Positions 1 through 5,756 of a DNA stretch of 11,035 nt are shown one piece after another. The stretch lies in contig VERO01000058.1 of NCBI GenBank assembly GCA_018882625.1, positions 1 through 11,035 on the forward strand. The letters are read 5' to 3'. A model generated the notes under the pieces. It saw only the letters and a list, made by a program, of their open reading frames with translations. It had not been told where the DNA came from and ran no database searches. Made by a program: the position numbers and the translations under genes. Source of the DNA: Phycisphaerales bacterium. Its GTDB lineage: Bacteria; Planctomycetota; Phycisphaerae; Phycisphaerales; SM1A02. How positions within the stretch are numbered: position 1 is the first letter of the stretch; the number at the start of each line of letters is the position of its first letter.

Positions 1-212
1 AGGTGCAGGTCGATGTCATCAACGAGGGATTCAGCTACCGATCCTTCTCGTACAAGTTCGACTGGGTTGACCGCTCGGGGAACGTCATCCCATCGCAGAC
101 GAGCGTGTGGAAGACGGCGGCCGTCCCGTCGGGAAGCTCGGTCATGATCCGGTCGATCGCGCCCTCCGAGGCCGCCACTGACTTCCGCCTGCAGGTGCGC
201 CGCGGCGAGTGA
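1..212 (+). CDS. YcfL-like (DUF1425) protein, 3' part only
   Basis: This is the C-terminal part (about 69 residues) of a gene whose start lies left of the window; bases 1-2 belong to an interrupted codon and the frame is open from base 3. The visible protein reads as a beta-rich domain with the stretches VDVINEGFSYRSFSYKFDW and a late APSEAATDFRLQVRR, which I recognise as the end of the YcfL/DUF1425 family of small, usually lipid-anchored, periplasmic proteins. The family has no firmly established biochemical role. In E. coli ycfL sits directly upstream of lpoB (ycfM), and the same order holds here, with the LpoB-like gene starting 73 nt downstream. This supports both calls. The signal sequence and any lipobox are outside the window. 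The GTG at base 3 is unlikely to be the true start because the domain would be cut. Confidence 0.8.
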   Translation, partial: VQVDVINEGFSYRSFSYKFDWVDRSGNVIPSQTSVWKTAAVPSGSSVMIRSIAPSEAATDFRLQVRRGE

Positions 213-285
213 TGCGCGAGGCTGCAGCCACGCGCCCTTGCGGGCACTTCTCCATGTCACGCCATCCAACCCAGGGACCAATCCC

Positions 286-876
286 ATGAACCCCAGATTC
301 CTTGCCGCCATTCCCGCATCAGTCATCGCACTCGCAGGCTGCGGAAGCCCTGCCAAGTACATCGAGACCGGAAGCCCGCAGTCCGTGGTGAGCGTCGGCG
401 AGGTCGACATGCAGGACGTGCTGAAGGCATCATCCGGCATGCTCGAGTCGCTGCTCGAGACAGGCATCCTCAAGACCGGCCAGTCCCGGCCGGCCCAGCT
501 CGTGATCGACAAGGTCGTGAACGACACCAGCTCGCAGTTCGATGTCGGCGAGCTGCTGTTCCGCATGCGCGAGCAGATGGTCAACTCGGGGCAGGCTCAG
601 GTGGTGACCACCTTCGGCGCGAACCCTGAGGACAAGACAGCGCAGGACCAGCTCCGCGCGCAGGCGTTCAGGCAGGGCAACCAGGTCGACGGCATGCCCG
701 CCCCCGACTTCTCGCTCTCCGGGAAGATCACCCAGATGAAGCGTCAGGCCGGCAGCACGCGCCAGACCACGTACACCTTCCGGCTCACGCTCACGAACGT
801 GCGCACCGGCCTTGAGGTGTGGACCAAGACCGTGGACATGACCAAGCAGGGCACCAAGGACGCCGTCGGATTCTGA
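286..876 (+). CDS. LpoB-like outer-membrane lipoprotein (penicillin-binding protein activator family)
   Basis: A 196-residue lipoprotein. The chosen ATG gives a hydrophobic signal sequence with a lipobox L16-A-G-C19, so C19 would be acylated. An upstream in-frame extension to base 238 would bury this signal, and AGGGA lies 9 nt before the chosen ATG. The mature part has the LpoB hallmarks: a VGEVDMQDV segment soon after the lipid anchor, a QPAQLVIDKVVNDTSS-like strand, and a C-terminal FSLSGKITQ... YTFRLTLTNVRTGLEVW segment. In E. coli, LpoB stimulates the bifunctional peptidoglycan synthase PBP1B through its UB2H domain. Whether this homologue has such a partner cannot be seen here, so 'activator' is only a family-level label. 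It follows the YcfL-like gene as in enterobacteria, and the next gene starts 2 nt after its stop, so all three may share a transcript. No truncation is seen. Confidence 0.8.
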   Translation: MNPRFLAAIPASVIALAGCGSPAKYIETGSPQSVVSVGEVDMQDVLKASSGMLESLLETGILKTGQSRPAQLVIDKVVNDTSSQFDVGELLFRMREQMVNSGQAQVVTTFGANPEDKTAQDQLRAQAFRQGNQVDGMPAPDFSLSGKITQMKRQAGSTRQTTYTFRLTLTNVRTGLEVWTKTVDMTKQGTKDAVGF

Positions 877-878
877 GC

Positions 879-2345
879 ATGCGCGACGCGGGGCCGGAGC
901 GCTGGTCGCGGTCCCGAATCGCCGCGCTGGCGGGGGGTCCTGCGCTCGGGCTCGTGGGCTGGGCGTGGTGCGAGCCCTCGCTTGGTGGCGCTGGCGCGCT
1001 GTCGCCCGCCGGGGCAGCCACGGTGGGCATGCTGGTCTGGATGGCGGTGTGGTGGGCGACCCAGGCGGTTGACCTGGCGATCACGGGCCTGCTGCCGGTC
1101 GTCGTGTTCCCGCTGGCGGGAATCGCGCCGACGGAGCAGGTGCTTCCGCCCTACGCCAACGACGTGATCTTCCTGTTCGCAGGAGGATGCGTCATGGCGT
1201 TCGCCATCGAGCGGCATGGGCTCGGCGAGCGCTTCACGTCGATGGTGCTCTCCCGCATCGGTCATGCGCCTCAGCGCGTGGTCGCCGGATTCATGGTGAC
1301 GACCGCGCTCGTGAGCGCATGGGTCTCGAACACGGCAGCCACCGCCATGATGCTGCCGCTCGCGATGGCTGCGATCGCGTGGTTCGCGGGTGCGCAAGGC
1401 GTCGCTGATGGCGTGGATGGTTCGGGCCGCAGGCCGATGCAGCAGTTCCAGCAGGCCGTCCTGCTCGCGGTGGCCTACGGGGCAAGCATCGGCGGCGCGA
1501 TGACCATTCTCGGAAGCCCGCCGAACCCGATCGCCGCGGAGTGGATTCGAGAGAGCGGCGGAGAGATGTCCTTCGCGCGATGGGCATCCTTTGGCGTGCC
1601 GCTTGGAGTGGCGATGATGGCCGGTGCGCTTGTGGCGTTCCGGTTCCTGTTCCCGTGCCGTGGCCTGCGTGCGCCAGTGCAGGATGCCACCGCCTTCGCG
1701 AACCGGGCGCCGATGACCCGGGCCGCATGGATCACGCTGGCGGTCTTCGCATGCGCGGCCACCGCGTGGGTCGCGGCGCCGCTGGTCGCCCCATGGACGG
1801 GACTCCGGCTGCGCGACGGCCAGATCGCGGTTGCGGCAGCGATCGTGCTGCTGGCGGTGCCCGAAGGTCGTGGCCAGGCCAAGGCCATCGTGCCCTGGTC
1901 CGACATCGGCAGGCTCCCGCTGGGCGTGTTCCTGCTCTTCGGCGGAGGCCTTGCGCTGGCCGATGCCATGCAGCGCACTGGCGTGTCGGATGCGATCGCA
2001 GCATCGCTCACGGGGCTCTCGGCAATGCCGGAGCCGCTGCTGATCCTTCTCGTCGTGCTGGTGATGGTCTTCGCAAGCGAGATCGCCTCCAACACTGCGC
2101 TCGCCGCGACGGCCGTGCCGATCGTGGGCGCGATGGCTGCGGGGCTTGGCGTGCCATCCGAGCGGCTCGTGATCGCGGCGGCGCTCGGCGCGAGCTACGC
2201 GTTCATGCTGCCGGTAGGCACGCCGCCCAACGCGATCGTCTACGCCACAGGCTGCGTGCCGGTGCGGTCCATGCTGAGGGCCGGGCTTGTGCTGAACATC
2301 ATCGCGGCGGCGATTGTGACGGCCGTGTGCCTCCTCATCGTGTAG
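879..2345 (+). CDS. SLC13/DASS-family sodium:anion (di/tricarboxylate or sulfate) symporter
   Basis: A 488-residue polytopic inner-membrane transporter. Two SNT motifs, the sodium and substrate-binding signature of the divalent anion:Na+ symporter family, are present at residues 150-152 and 404-406. Each lies near a hairpin: GASIGGAMTILGSPPN around 201-216, and A438 to V454 (ASYAFMLPVGTPPNAIV). The latter fits the PROSITE Na:sulfate symporter signature as I remember it. The repeated arrangement matches the inverted two-repeat fold of VcINDY. Length is normal for bacterial members. The ATG at 879 is chosen because it lies 2 nt after the lpoB-like stop; an in-frame ATG at 819 would overlap that gene by 58 nt with a non-hydrophobic, Arg/His-rich extension. 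There is no clear Shine-Dalgarno, so translation may be coupled to lpoB. Substrate (dicarboxylate, citrate, sulfate or phosphate) cannot be told from sequence alone. Confidence 0.87.
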   Translation: MRDAGPERWSRSRIAALAGGPALGLVGWAWCEPSLGGAGALSPAGAATVGMLVWMAVWWATQAVDLAITGLLPVVVFPLAGIAPTEQVLPPYANDVIFLFAGGCVMAFAIERHGLGERFTSMVLSRIGHAPQRVVAGFMVTTALVSAWVSNTAATAMMLPLAMAAIAWFAGAQGVADGVDGSGRRPMQQFQQAVLLAVAYGASIGGAMTILGSPPNPIAAEWIRESGGEMSFARWASFGVPLGVAMMAGALVAFRFLFPCRGLRAPVQDATAFANRAPMTRAAWITLAVFACAATAWVAAPLVAPWTGLRLRDGQIAVAAAIVLLAVPEGRGQAKAIVPWSDIGRLPLGVFLLFGGGLALADAMQRTGVSDAIAASLTGLSAMPEPLLILLVVLVMVFASEIASNTALAATAVPIVGAMAAGLGVPSERLVIAAALGASYAFMLPVGTPPNAIVYATGCVPVRSMLRAGLVLNIIAAAIVTAVCLLIV

Positions 2346-2346
2346 T

Positions 2347-2360
2347 CGCCTGCGCAGGCG
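2347..2360. repeat. Perfect 14-bp palindrome just after the symporter gene stop
   Basis: CGCCTGCGCAGGCG is perfectly self-complementary and begins 2 nt after the TAG at 2343-2345. A second palindrome, GCGCATGCGC (2358-2367), overlaps its right end. There is no T-run, so a classical intrinsic terminator is not supported. A near copy (core GCCTG-N2-CAGGC) occurs in the same position at 3985-3998. It may be a weak hairpin 3' end or an operator just upstream of the MscS-gene promoter. Confidence 0.45.
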
Positions 2361-2368
2361 CATGCGCA

Positions 2369-2397
2369 TCGACATCCTGTGTGCGCGTTCGTACGCT
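2369..2397 (+). promoter_or_regulatory. Predicted sigma70-type promoter of the MscS gene (leaderless arrangement)
   Basis: The -35 hexamer TCGACA (2369-2374, 5 of 6 to TTGACA) and the -10 hexamer TACGCT (2392-2397, TAnnnT pattern) are separated by exactly 17 bp. The -10 ends 8 nt before the ATG at 2406, so the expected start of transcription is at or within one or two bases of the start codon. No Shine-Dalgarno precedes the gene. It is a prediction from pattern only, strengthened by the same layout at 4003-4031. Confidence 0.5.
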
Positions 2398-2405
2398 TGC
2401 CGCCC

Positions 2406-3983
2406 ATGAGCACGATGGCACGGCTGGCATCCTGGTGCGTGATGGTGTGGATCGTGTTGGCACCTGTCGCGCCAGTCTTCGCGGTGCAGGGGGTTGCCCC
2501 TGCAGCGCAGCGTCCGGCATCCGCAGCGCAGGAGTCGCCGCGCGCCGCGATGGAGTCCTACATCAGCGCCGCAAGGGCCGGCGACTGGGATGCGGCAGCG
2601 AAGTACCTCGAGGGTGGCGATGCGACTGAGGCTCGGCGCCTGAAGGTGGTGCTCGACCGGTGCCTCTGGATCAACTTCGATGCGCTGAGCGACAGTCCGG
2701 ACGGGAATGCGGATGACGGGCTGCCGAGCGGGCTCGACCGCGTAGGCGAGGTGAAGGCGAAGGACCTTGACGTGCCTATCGACGTCGAGCGGGGTGCCGA
2801 TGGCGCGTGGCGCTTCTCGGGGTCGACGATGGAGGCGCTTCCGATGCTCTGGTCCGCGCACGGCCACGGGCCGATCGTCGAGATGCTCCCGCACCAGCTG
2901 ATTGACGTGCAGTTCCTGGAGGTGGCGCTGTGGCAGTGGATCGCGATCGCGCTGCTGATGGTGGCGGGATGGCTTGCGGCGCTGGTGCTGGCGCCGCTGC
3001 TCGAGTGGATCGTGCGCTCCGCATCGCGGGACACGGGATGGCAGGCGATCGGATGGCGGATGCTCAATGCAGGACGGAGCGGGCTGCGCTGGTTTGCGGC
3101 GCTGCTGGTGCTTCGGGCGGGCGCCGGCGCGCTTGAGCTCTCGGTGCCTGCGCACGACGCGCTTCGGGTGATCACGATGGCGATCGGCTCGCTGGTGGCT
3201 GCATGGTCCATCTCGAGCGCCGTGACGGGCGGTGCGCTGGCGCTCCAGGATCGTGCGCTCGCGGCGGGCCGCCAGGGCATGCTCGCCGTGATCATGCTGG
3301 TGCGGCGCACGCTGCAGGTGCTCGCGTGGGTCCTGGGGGTGGTCATCGCCGCGACTGCCGCCGGCTTTGACATGACGGGCGTGCTCGCTGGCTTGGGCAT
3401 CGGCGGCATCGCCATCTCGCTTGCCGCGCAGCGGACCATCGAGAACATCTTCGCCGGCGTGAGCATCGTCGCGGACCAGCCAGTGCGCGTCGGGGACACC
3501 TGCCGCATCGGGCCGCGCATCGGCACCGTCGAGCGCATCGGCATGCGCTCGGTGCAGCTGCGGTCGCCTGAGAGGACCCTGGTGACGATTCCCAACAGCC
3601 AGTTCGCCGCCGCGGAGGTCGAGTCGCTCGCGGCCCGCGACCGGATGCGCATGCACATGACGATCGGCCTGCGCTACGAGACAACGCGTGACGAGATGCA
3701 GCAGGCGCTGCAGCGGTGCGAGTCGCTGCTGCGTGCGCACCCGCGGGTGCTGCCTGAGGGGATCCGCGTCCGGTTCGTGGGCTTCGGCGCATCGAGCCTC
3801 GATGTGGAGATCCAGGCCTTCATCGGTACGCGCGACTGGGAGGAGTTCCTGCAGCAGCGGCAGGCGATCCTGCTCGAGATCATGGGCGCGGTGGAGGCCT
3901 CCGGAACCGGGTTCGCGTTCCCGTCGACCACGGTGTACCTCGCCCGCGACAGGGCACCCGCGGACTCGCCCTCAGGGGGCTGA
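2406..3983 (+). CDS. MscS-family mechanosensitive ion channel with exported N-terminal domain
   Basis: A 525-residue protein. The N-terminus is a signal sequence (about residues 1-30, ending near VAPVFA), followed by about 140 residues of predicted periplasmic domain and then several hydrophobic helices (roughly 175-320). The MscS core follows: pore helix TM3 around 318-350, with a Gly/Ala-rich run (MTGVLAGLGIGGIAISLAAQ, starting at M323). The beta-domain comes next, with VADQPVRVGDTCRIG and a TVERIGMRSVQLRS / TLVTIPNSQF segment typical of the family, then the cytoplasmic alpha/beta C-domain. Such channels open under membrane tension and release solutes on hypo-osmotic shock. It is longer than the 286-residue E. 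coli MscS because of the N-terminal domain and extra helices, as in MscK/YbdG-like relatives. The ATG at 2406 is chosen because it sits just after the predicted promoter; ATG 2415 in frame is an alternative. The 60-nt gap upstream carries a palindrome and promoter, so the gene is probably transcribed on its own. Confidence 0.88.
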   Translation: MSTMARLASWCVMVWIVLAPVAPVFAVQGVAPAAQRPASAAQESPRAAMESYISAARAGDWDAAAKYLEGGDATEARRLKVVLDRCLWINFDALSDSPDGNADDGLPSGLDRVGEVKAKDLDVPIDVERGADGAWRFSGSTMEALPMLWSAHGHGPIVEMLPHQLIDVQFLEVALWQWIAIALLMVAGWLAALVLAPLLEWIVRSASRDTGWQAIGWRMLNAGRSGLRWFAALLVLRAGAGALELSVPAHDALRVITMAIGSLVAAWSISSAVTGGALALQDRALAAGRQGMLAVIMLVRRTLQVLAWVLGVVIAATAAGFDMTGVLAGLGIGGIAISLAAQRTIENIFAGVSIVADQPVRVGDTCRIGPRIGTVERIGMRSVQLRSPERTLVTIPNSQFAAAEVESLAARDRMRMHMTIGLRYETTRDEMQQALQRCESLLRAHPRVLPEGIRVRFVGFGASSLDVEIQAFIGTRDWEEFLQQRQAILLEIMGAVEASGTGFAFPSTTVYLARDRAPADSPSGG

Positions 3984-3984
3984 A

Positions 3985-3998
3985 TGCCTGCTCAGGCA
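3985..3998. repeat. Perfect 14-bp palindrome just after the MscS gene stop
   Basis: TGCCTGCTCAGGCA is perfectly self-complementary and begins 2 nt after the TGA at 3981-3983. It shares the core GCCTG-N2-CAGGC and the placement with the palindrome at 2347-2360. It lies 4 nt upstream of the predicted -35 box of the DUF481 gene. No T-run follows. Confidence 0.45.
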
Positions 3999-4002
3999 GG
4001 CG

Positions 4003-4031
4003 GTGACCGGCGCCGCGGATCGGCGTACTCT
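4003..4031 (+). promoter_or_regulatory. Predicted sigma70-type promoter of the DUF481 gene (leaderless arrangement)
   Basis: GTGACC (4003-4008, 4 of 6 to TTGACA, with the central TGAC) and TACTCT (4026-4031, TAnnnT) are 17 bp apart. The -10 ends 9 nt before the ATG at 4041, so the transcript should start at or next to the start codon. The bases between are pyrimidine-rich (CTGCCCCCT) and contain no Shine-Dalgarno. The weak -35 is compensated by the identical geometry seen at the MscS gene. Confidence 0.48.
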
Positions 4032-4040
4032 CTGCCCCCT

Positions 4041-5150
4041 ATGTCTCGCGCCATCAGCGTCGGAATCGTGGCTGGAGCCCTGGCTGTCGTGGGAGTCGCC
4101 CAGGCGGCTCGGGTGAGTCTGCCCGCACCCGCCAGCCAGATCGATGCGGGCATCGCGGCGGGTACGCCCGTGACCCTGCGACTTGTCGGGGGCGACGTGA
4201 TCCGCGGCACGCTCGTCTCCGAGTCTCCGGAGTCGATCGTCGTCCGCCATCCGGTGCTCGGGGACCTGACGCTTCAGCGGCTCAACGTCACCGCGATGGC
4301 GCCGACCTCGGCGATGGCTCCGCAGGAACCGCCATTCGTCAAGGCGGAGACGCAGGACACGGTGCTCGATGTGCAGGCCTCGAGCGCCGAGGGCACGCGC
4401 GACATGGCGGTGAAGGACGAGGCGATAGGCGCGGCCAAGGGCGAGACCGCAGCGCCGCCGGCGGATGCAGCGGCGGCGGCTGACGCGCCAATCCCCTCCA
4501 AGTGGAAGTTCTCGCTTGCGGCCAACGCGAACTACGTCGACTCTGCGGACGAGCAGATGGACTTCCGCGTCGCGGGCAGTGCCGTCTACGAGGATCCCGA
4601 TGTCGAGAAGCTGAAGATCGACGCCGAGTACTTCTTCCGGACGGTCAACAGCGACACGACCGACAACAACCTTCTGGCGACCGGCGTGTACGACTACTTC
4701 TTCAAGGACTCCTCATGGCTCGCGTTCGGCAAGGTGCAGGGACAGGCTGCCCCGCTCGAGGCCTGGGAGCAGCGTGTTTCGGGCTGGGGCGGAGTCGGCT
4801 ACCGGTTCTTCAGGGAGGCGCCGCTGGTGCTGACCGGAAGGATCGGCGCCGGTGCCACACGCGAGTTCGGGGACATCAACCAGACCACCGCTGAGCTGTA
4901 CCTCGAGCTGGCAGGCAAGTGGGACATCACCGAGTTCCAGTCGCTTGAGGCGAGCTGCTGGATCGCGCCGGAGTTCGAGGACTTCAGCGACTACCTGCTG
5001 CTCTCAAGGCTTGAGTGGAACGTGAAGGTCGATCCGTCGATCGGCCTCTCGTTCCTGGGCGGTCTGCGCTACGAGTACCAGTCGAACGTGCCTGCGGGCG
5101 ACAATCCGGATGACCTCCGCGTGTACGCGGGCCTCAAGCTCGACTTCTGA
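4041..5150 (+). CDS. DUF481 (YdiY-like) outer-membrane beta-barrel protein with Sm-like N-terminal module
   Basis: A 369-residue exported protein. It has a signal peptide with likely cleavage after A22 (AQA motif). Residues about 43-86 form a small strand-rich module, with VTLRLVGGDVIRGTL and SIVVRHPVLGDLTL, resembling the Sm-like segments often found in planctomycete DUF481 proteins. An Ala/Pro/acidic linker covers about 87-153. From K154 to the C-terminus there are alternating aromatic/hydrophobic strands that match the DUF481 barrel (salt-induced outer membrane protein YdiY family), including a GWGGVGYRFF strand. The last residue is Phe in ...GLKLDF, the usual C-terminal signal for barrel insertion by BAM. 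Function in the family is not established; a structural or permeability role in the outer membrane is an inference. The ATG at 4041 is preferred over an upstream in-frame ATG (3984) because it gives the signal peptide and fits the predicted promoter. The gene faces a convergent neighbour downstream. Confidence 0.82.
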   Translation: MSRAISVGIVAGALAVVGVAQAARVSLPAPASQIDAGIAAGTPVTLRLVGGDVIRGTLVSESPESIVVRHPVLGDLTLQRLNVTAMAPTSAMAPQEPPFVKAETQDTVLDVQASSAEGTRDMAVKDEAIGAAKGETAAPPADAAAAADAPIPSKWKFSLAANANYVDSADEQMDFRVAGSAVYEDPDVEKLKIDAEYFFRTVNSDTTDNNLLATGVYDYFFKDSSWLAFGKVQGQAAPLEAWEQRVSGWGGVGYRFFREAPLVLTGRIGAGATREFGDINQTTAELYLELAGKWDITEFQSLEASCWIAPEFEDFSDYLLLSRLEWNVKVDPSIGLSFLGGLRYEYQSNVPAGDNPDDLRVYAGLKLDF

Positions 5151-5156
5151 ACTGCA

Positions 5157-5171
5157 GCCGCATGGCGCGGC
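5157..5171. other. Small inverted repeat in the convergent gap (possible weak 3' hairpin)
   Basis: GCCGC (5157-5161) and GCGGC (5167-5171) can pair around a 5-nt loop, 6 nt after the DUF481 stop. The 68-nt gap to the convergent zinc-ribbon gene contains nothing else recognisable. There is no T-run on either strand, so terminator function is only a guess. Confidence 0.2.
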
Positions 5172-5218
5172 GTCCGGTCGGCCACCCAACGCCTCGTGAC
5201 CCGATCTGCTGGGGCGGA

Positions 5219-5536
5219 TCAGCGCCCGAAGAGGCGCGTCAGCAGCGTGCCGCCTGGCTTCGCGTGCTTGATGAGGATCTCAAGCTCGCCCGCATCGAAG
5301 TAGACGCCCTGGCAGCTCGAGCACTGGTCCACCATGACGTTCTCGAGCGCCTTCTCCTGCATCTGGCCACCGCACTTGGGGCACCGCATCCAGTGCGCAG
5401 CCTGCACCGCGGACTGCTGTGTGGACTTGCGCTTGGCGTCGAGCTCCGCGCGCAGCTTGGCGAGCGCCTCCTTCTCGCGCTTGTGGAACTCTGCCTCGAG
5501 CTGGTTGTAGCCGGTGGATTCAGGTGTCGAACTCAT
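5219..5536 (-). CDS. Small zf-TFIIB-type zinc-ribbon protein
   Basis: A 105-residue cytoplasmic protein on the minus strand. Residues about 11-45 are highly charged and predicted helical, rich in Glu, Lys and Ala. They are followed by a zinc ribbon with C52-P-K-C55 and C72-S-S-C75, then GVYFDAGELEIL, the signature of the zf-TFIIB (PF13453) family. The four cysteines are intact, so zinc binding is likely; a nucleic-acid or protein-binding role is inference, and the family is functionally uncharacterised. The start at 5536 is fixed by a perfect AAGGAG Shine-Dalgarno (complement of 5543-5548) 6 nt upstream; the longer frame to 5578 would place that site inside the gene. It is divergent from the cbb3 oxidase operon and convergent with the DUF481 gene, so it is its own transcription unit sharing a control region with ccoNO. 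Confidence 0.82.
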   Translation of the reverse strand: MSSTPESTGYNQLEAEFHKREKEALAKLRAELDAKRKSTQQSAVQAAHWMRCPKCGGQMQEKALENVMVDQCSSCQGVYFDAGELEILIKHAKPGGTLLTRLFGR

Positions 5537-5542
5537 GACTGG

Positions 5543-5548
5543 CTCCTT
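5543..5548 (-). promoter_or_regulatory. Shine-Dalgarno site deciding the start of the zinc-ribbon gene
   Basis: AAGGAG on the minus strand, 6 nt before the ATG at 5536-5534. It is a perfect match to the anti-Shine-Dalgarno complement, in contrast to the MscS and DUF481 genes, which have none. Confidence 0.75.
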
Positions 5549-5602
5549 GAATCGGAGGGTAACGCTGGGAGAGCGCACAAGTTCCTCAAGGCAGGGGTCG
5601 GG

Positions 5603-5620
5603 TAGGACACAATAGTCCTA
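5603..5620. promoter_or_regulatory. Inverted repeat TAGGAC-N6-GTCCTA, candidate operator
   Basis: TAGGACACAATAGTCCTA has two perfect 6-bp arms around an AT-rich 6-nt centre. It lies between the divergent zinc-ribbon and ccoNO genes. Its right end overlaps the first two bases of TATAAA (5619-5624), a 5-of-6 match to a -10 box pointing towards ccoNO, although no convincing -35 precedes it. The size and symmetry suit a dimeric winged-helix regulator; an Rrf2-type regulator (IscR/NsrR group) is a guess from general operator form, not a motif match. Confidence 0.45.
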
Positions 5621-5678
5621 TAAAACAATGACACCGTCCAAGATTTCACAGGTAGCGCTGGCACATCAACCGAAATCA

Positions 5679-5700
5679 AGATACAAAGGTAGGTGTATCT
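5679..5700. promoter_or_regulatory. Inverted repeat AGATACA-N8-TGTATCT, candidate operator or 5' UTR hairpin
   Basis: Two perfect 7-bp arms, AGATACA (5679-5685) and TGTATCT (5694-5700), are separated by 8 nt. It lies 56 nt before the ccoNO start and about 78 bp (centre to centre) from the first inverted repeat, with a different sequence. It could be a regulator site for the oxidase operon or a stem in its leader transcript. Confidence 0.42.
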
Positions 5701-5756
5701 CTGGCAGGGCTCGGCGGTCCGAGTCTCGTGCCACACCAAAGAAGGAACTTCCATCG

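Noticed and set aside
220..244. GGCTGCAGCC palindrome and GCCC-TTGC-GGGC hairpin between the YcfL-like and LpoB-like genes
   Set aside because: Short, no T-run, and common by chance at this base composition; not enough for a terminator call.
744..3740. 998-residue open frame on the minus strand across three genes
   Set aside because: It lies antisense to the lpoB-like, symporter and MscS genes, is full of Arg/His/Gly with no recognisable domain, and reflects the codon bias of high-GC genes.
5645..5650. TTCACA as a -35 box for ccoNO
   Set aside because: A 5-of-6 match to TTGACA, but no TAnnnT-type -10 lies 16-18 bp downstream.
5657..5673. Sigma54-like TGGCAC before ccoNO
   Set aside because: TGGCAC at 5659-5664 lacks the TTGC-type -12 element at the required distance.
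5665..5679. Possible FNR site upstream of ccoNO
   Set aside because: Two ATCAA half-sites occur 10 bp apart, but in the same orientation; the TTGAT-N4-ATCAA dyad of an FNR box is absent.
5628..5756. Upstream in-frame extension of ccoNO (43 more residues)
   Set aside because: It crosses one inverted repeat, is lower in GC, has no family similarity, and the Shine-Dalgarno AAGGA is placed for ATG 5757.
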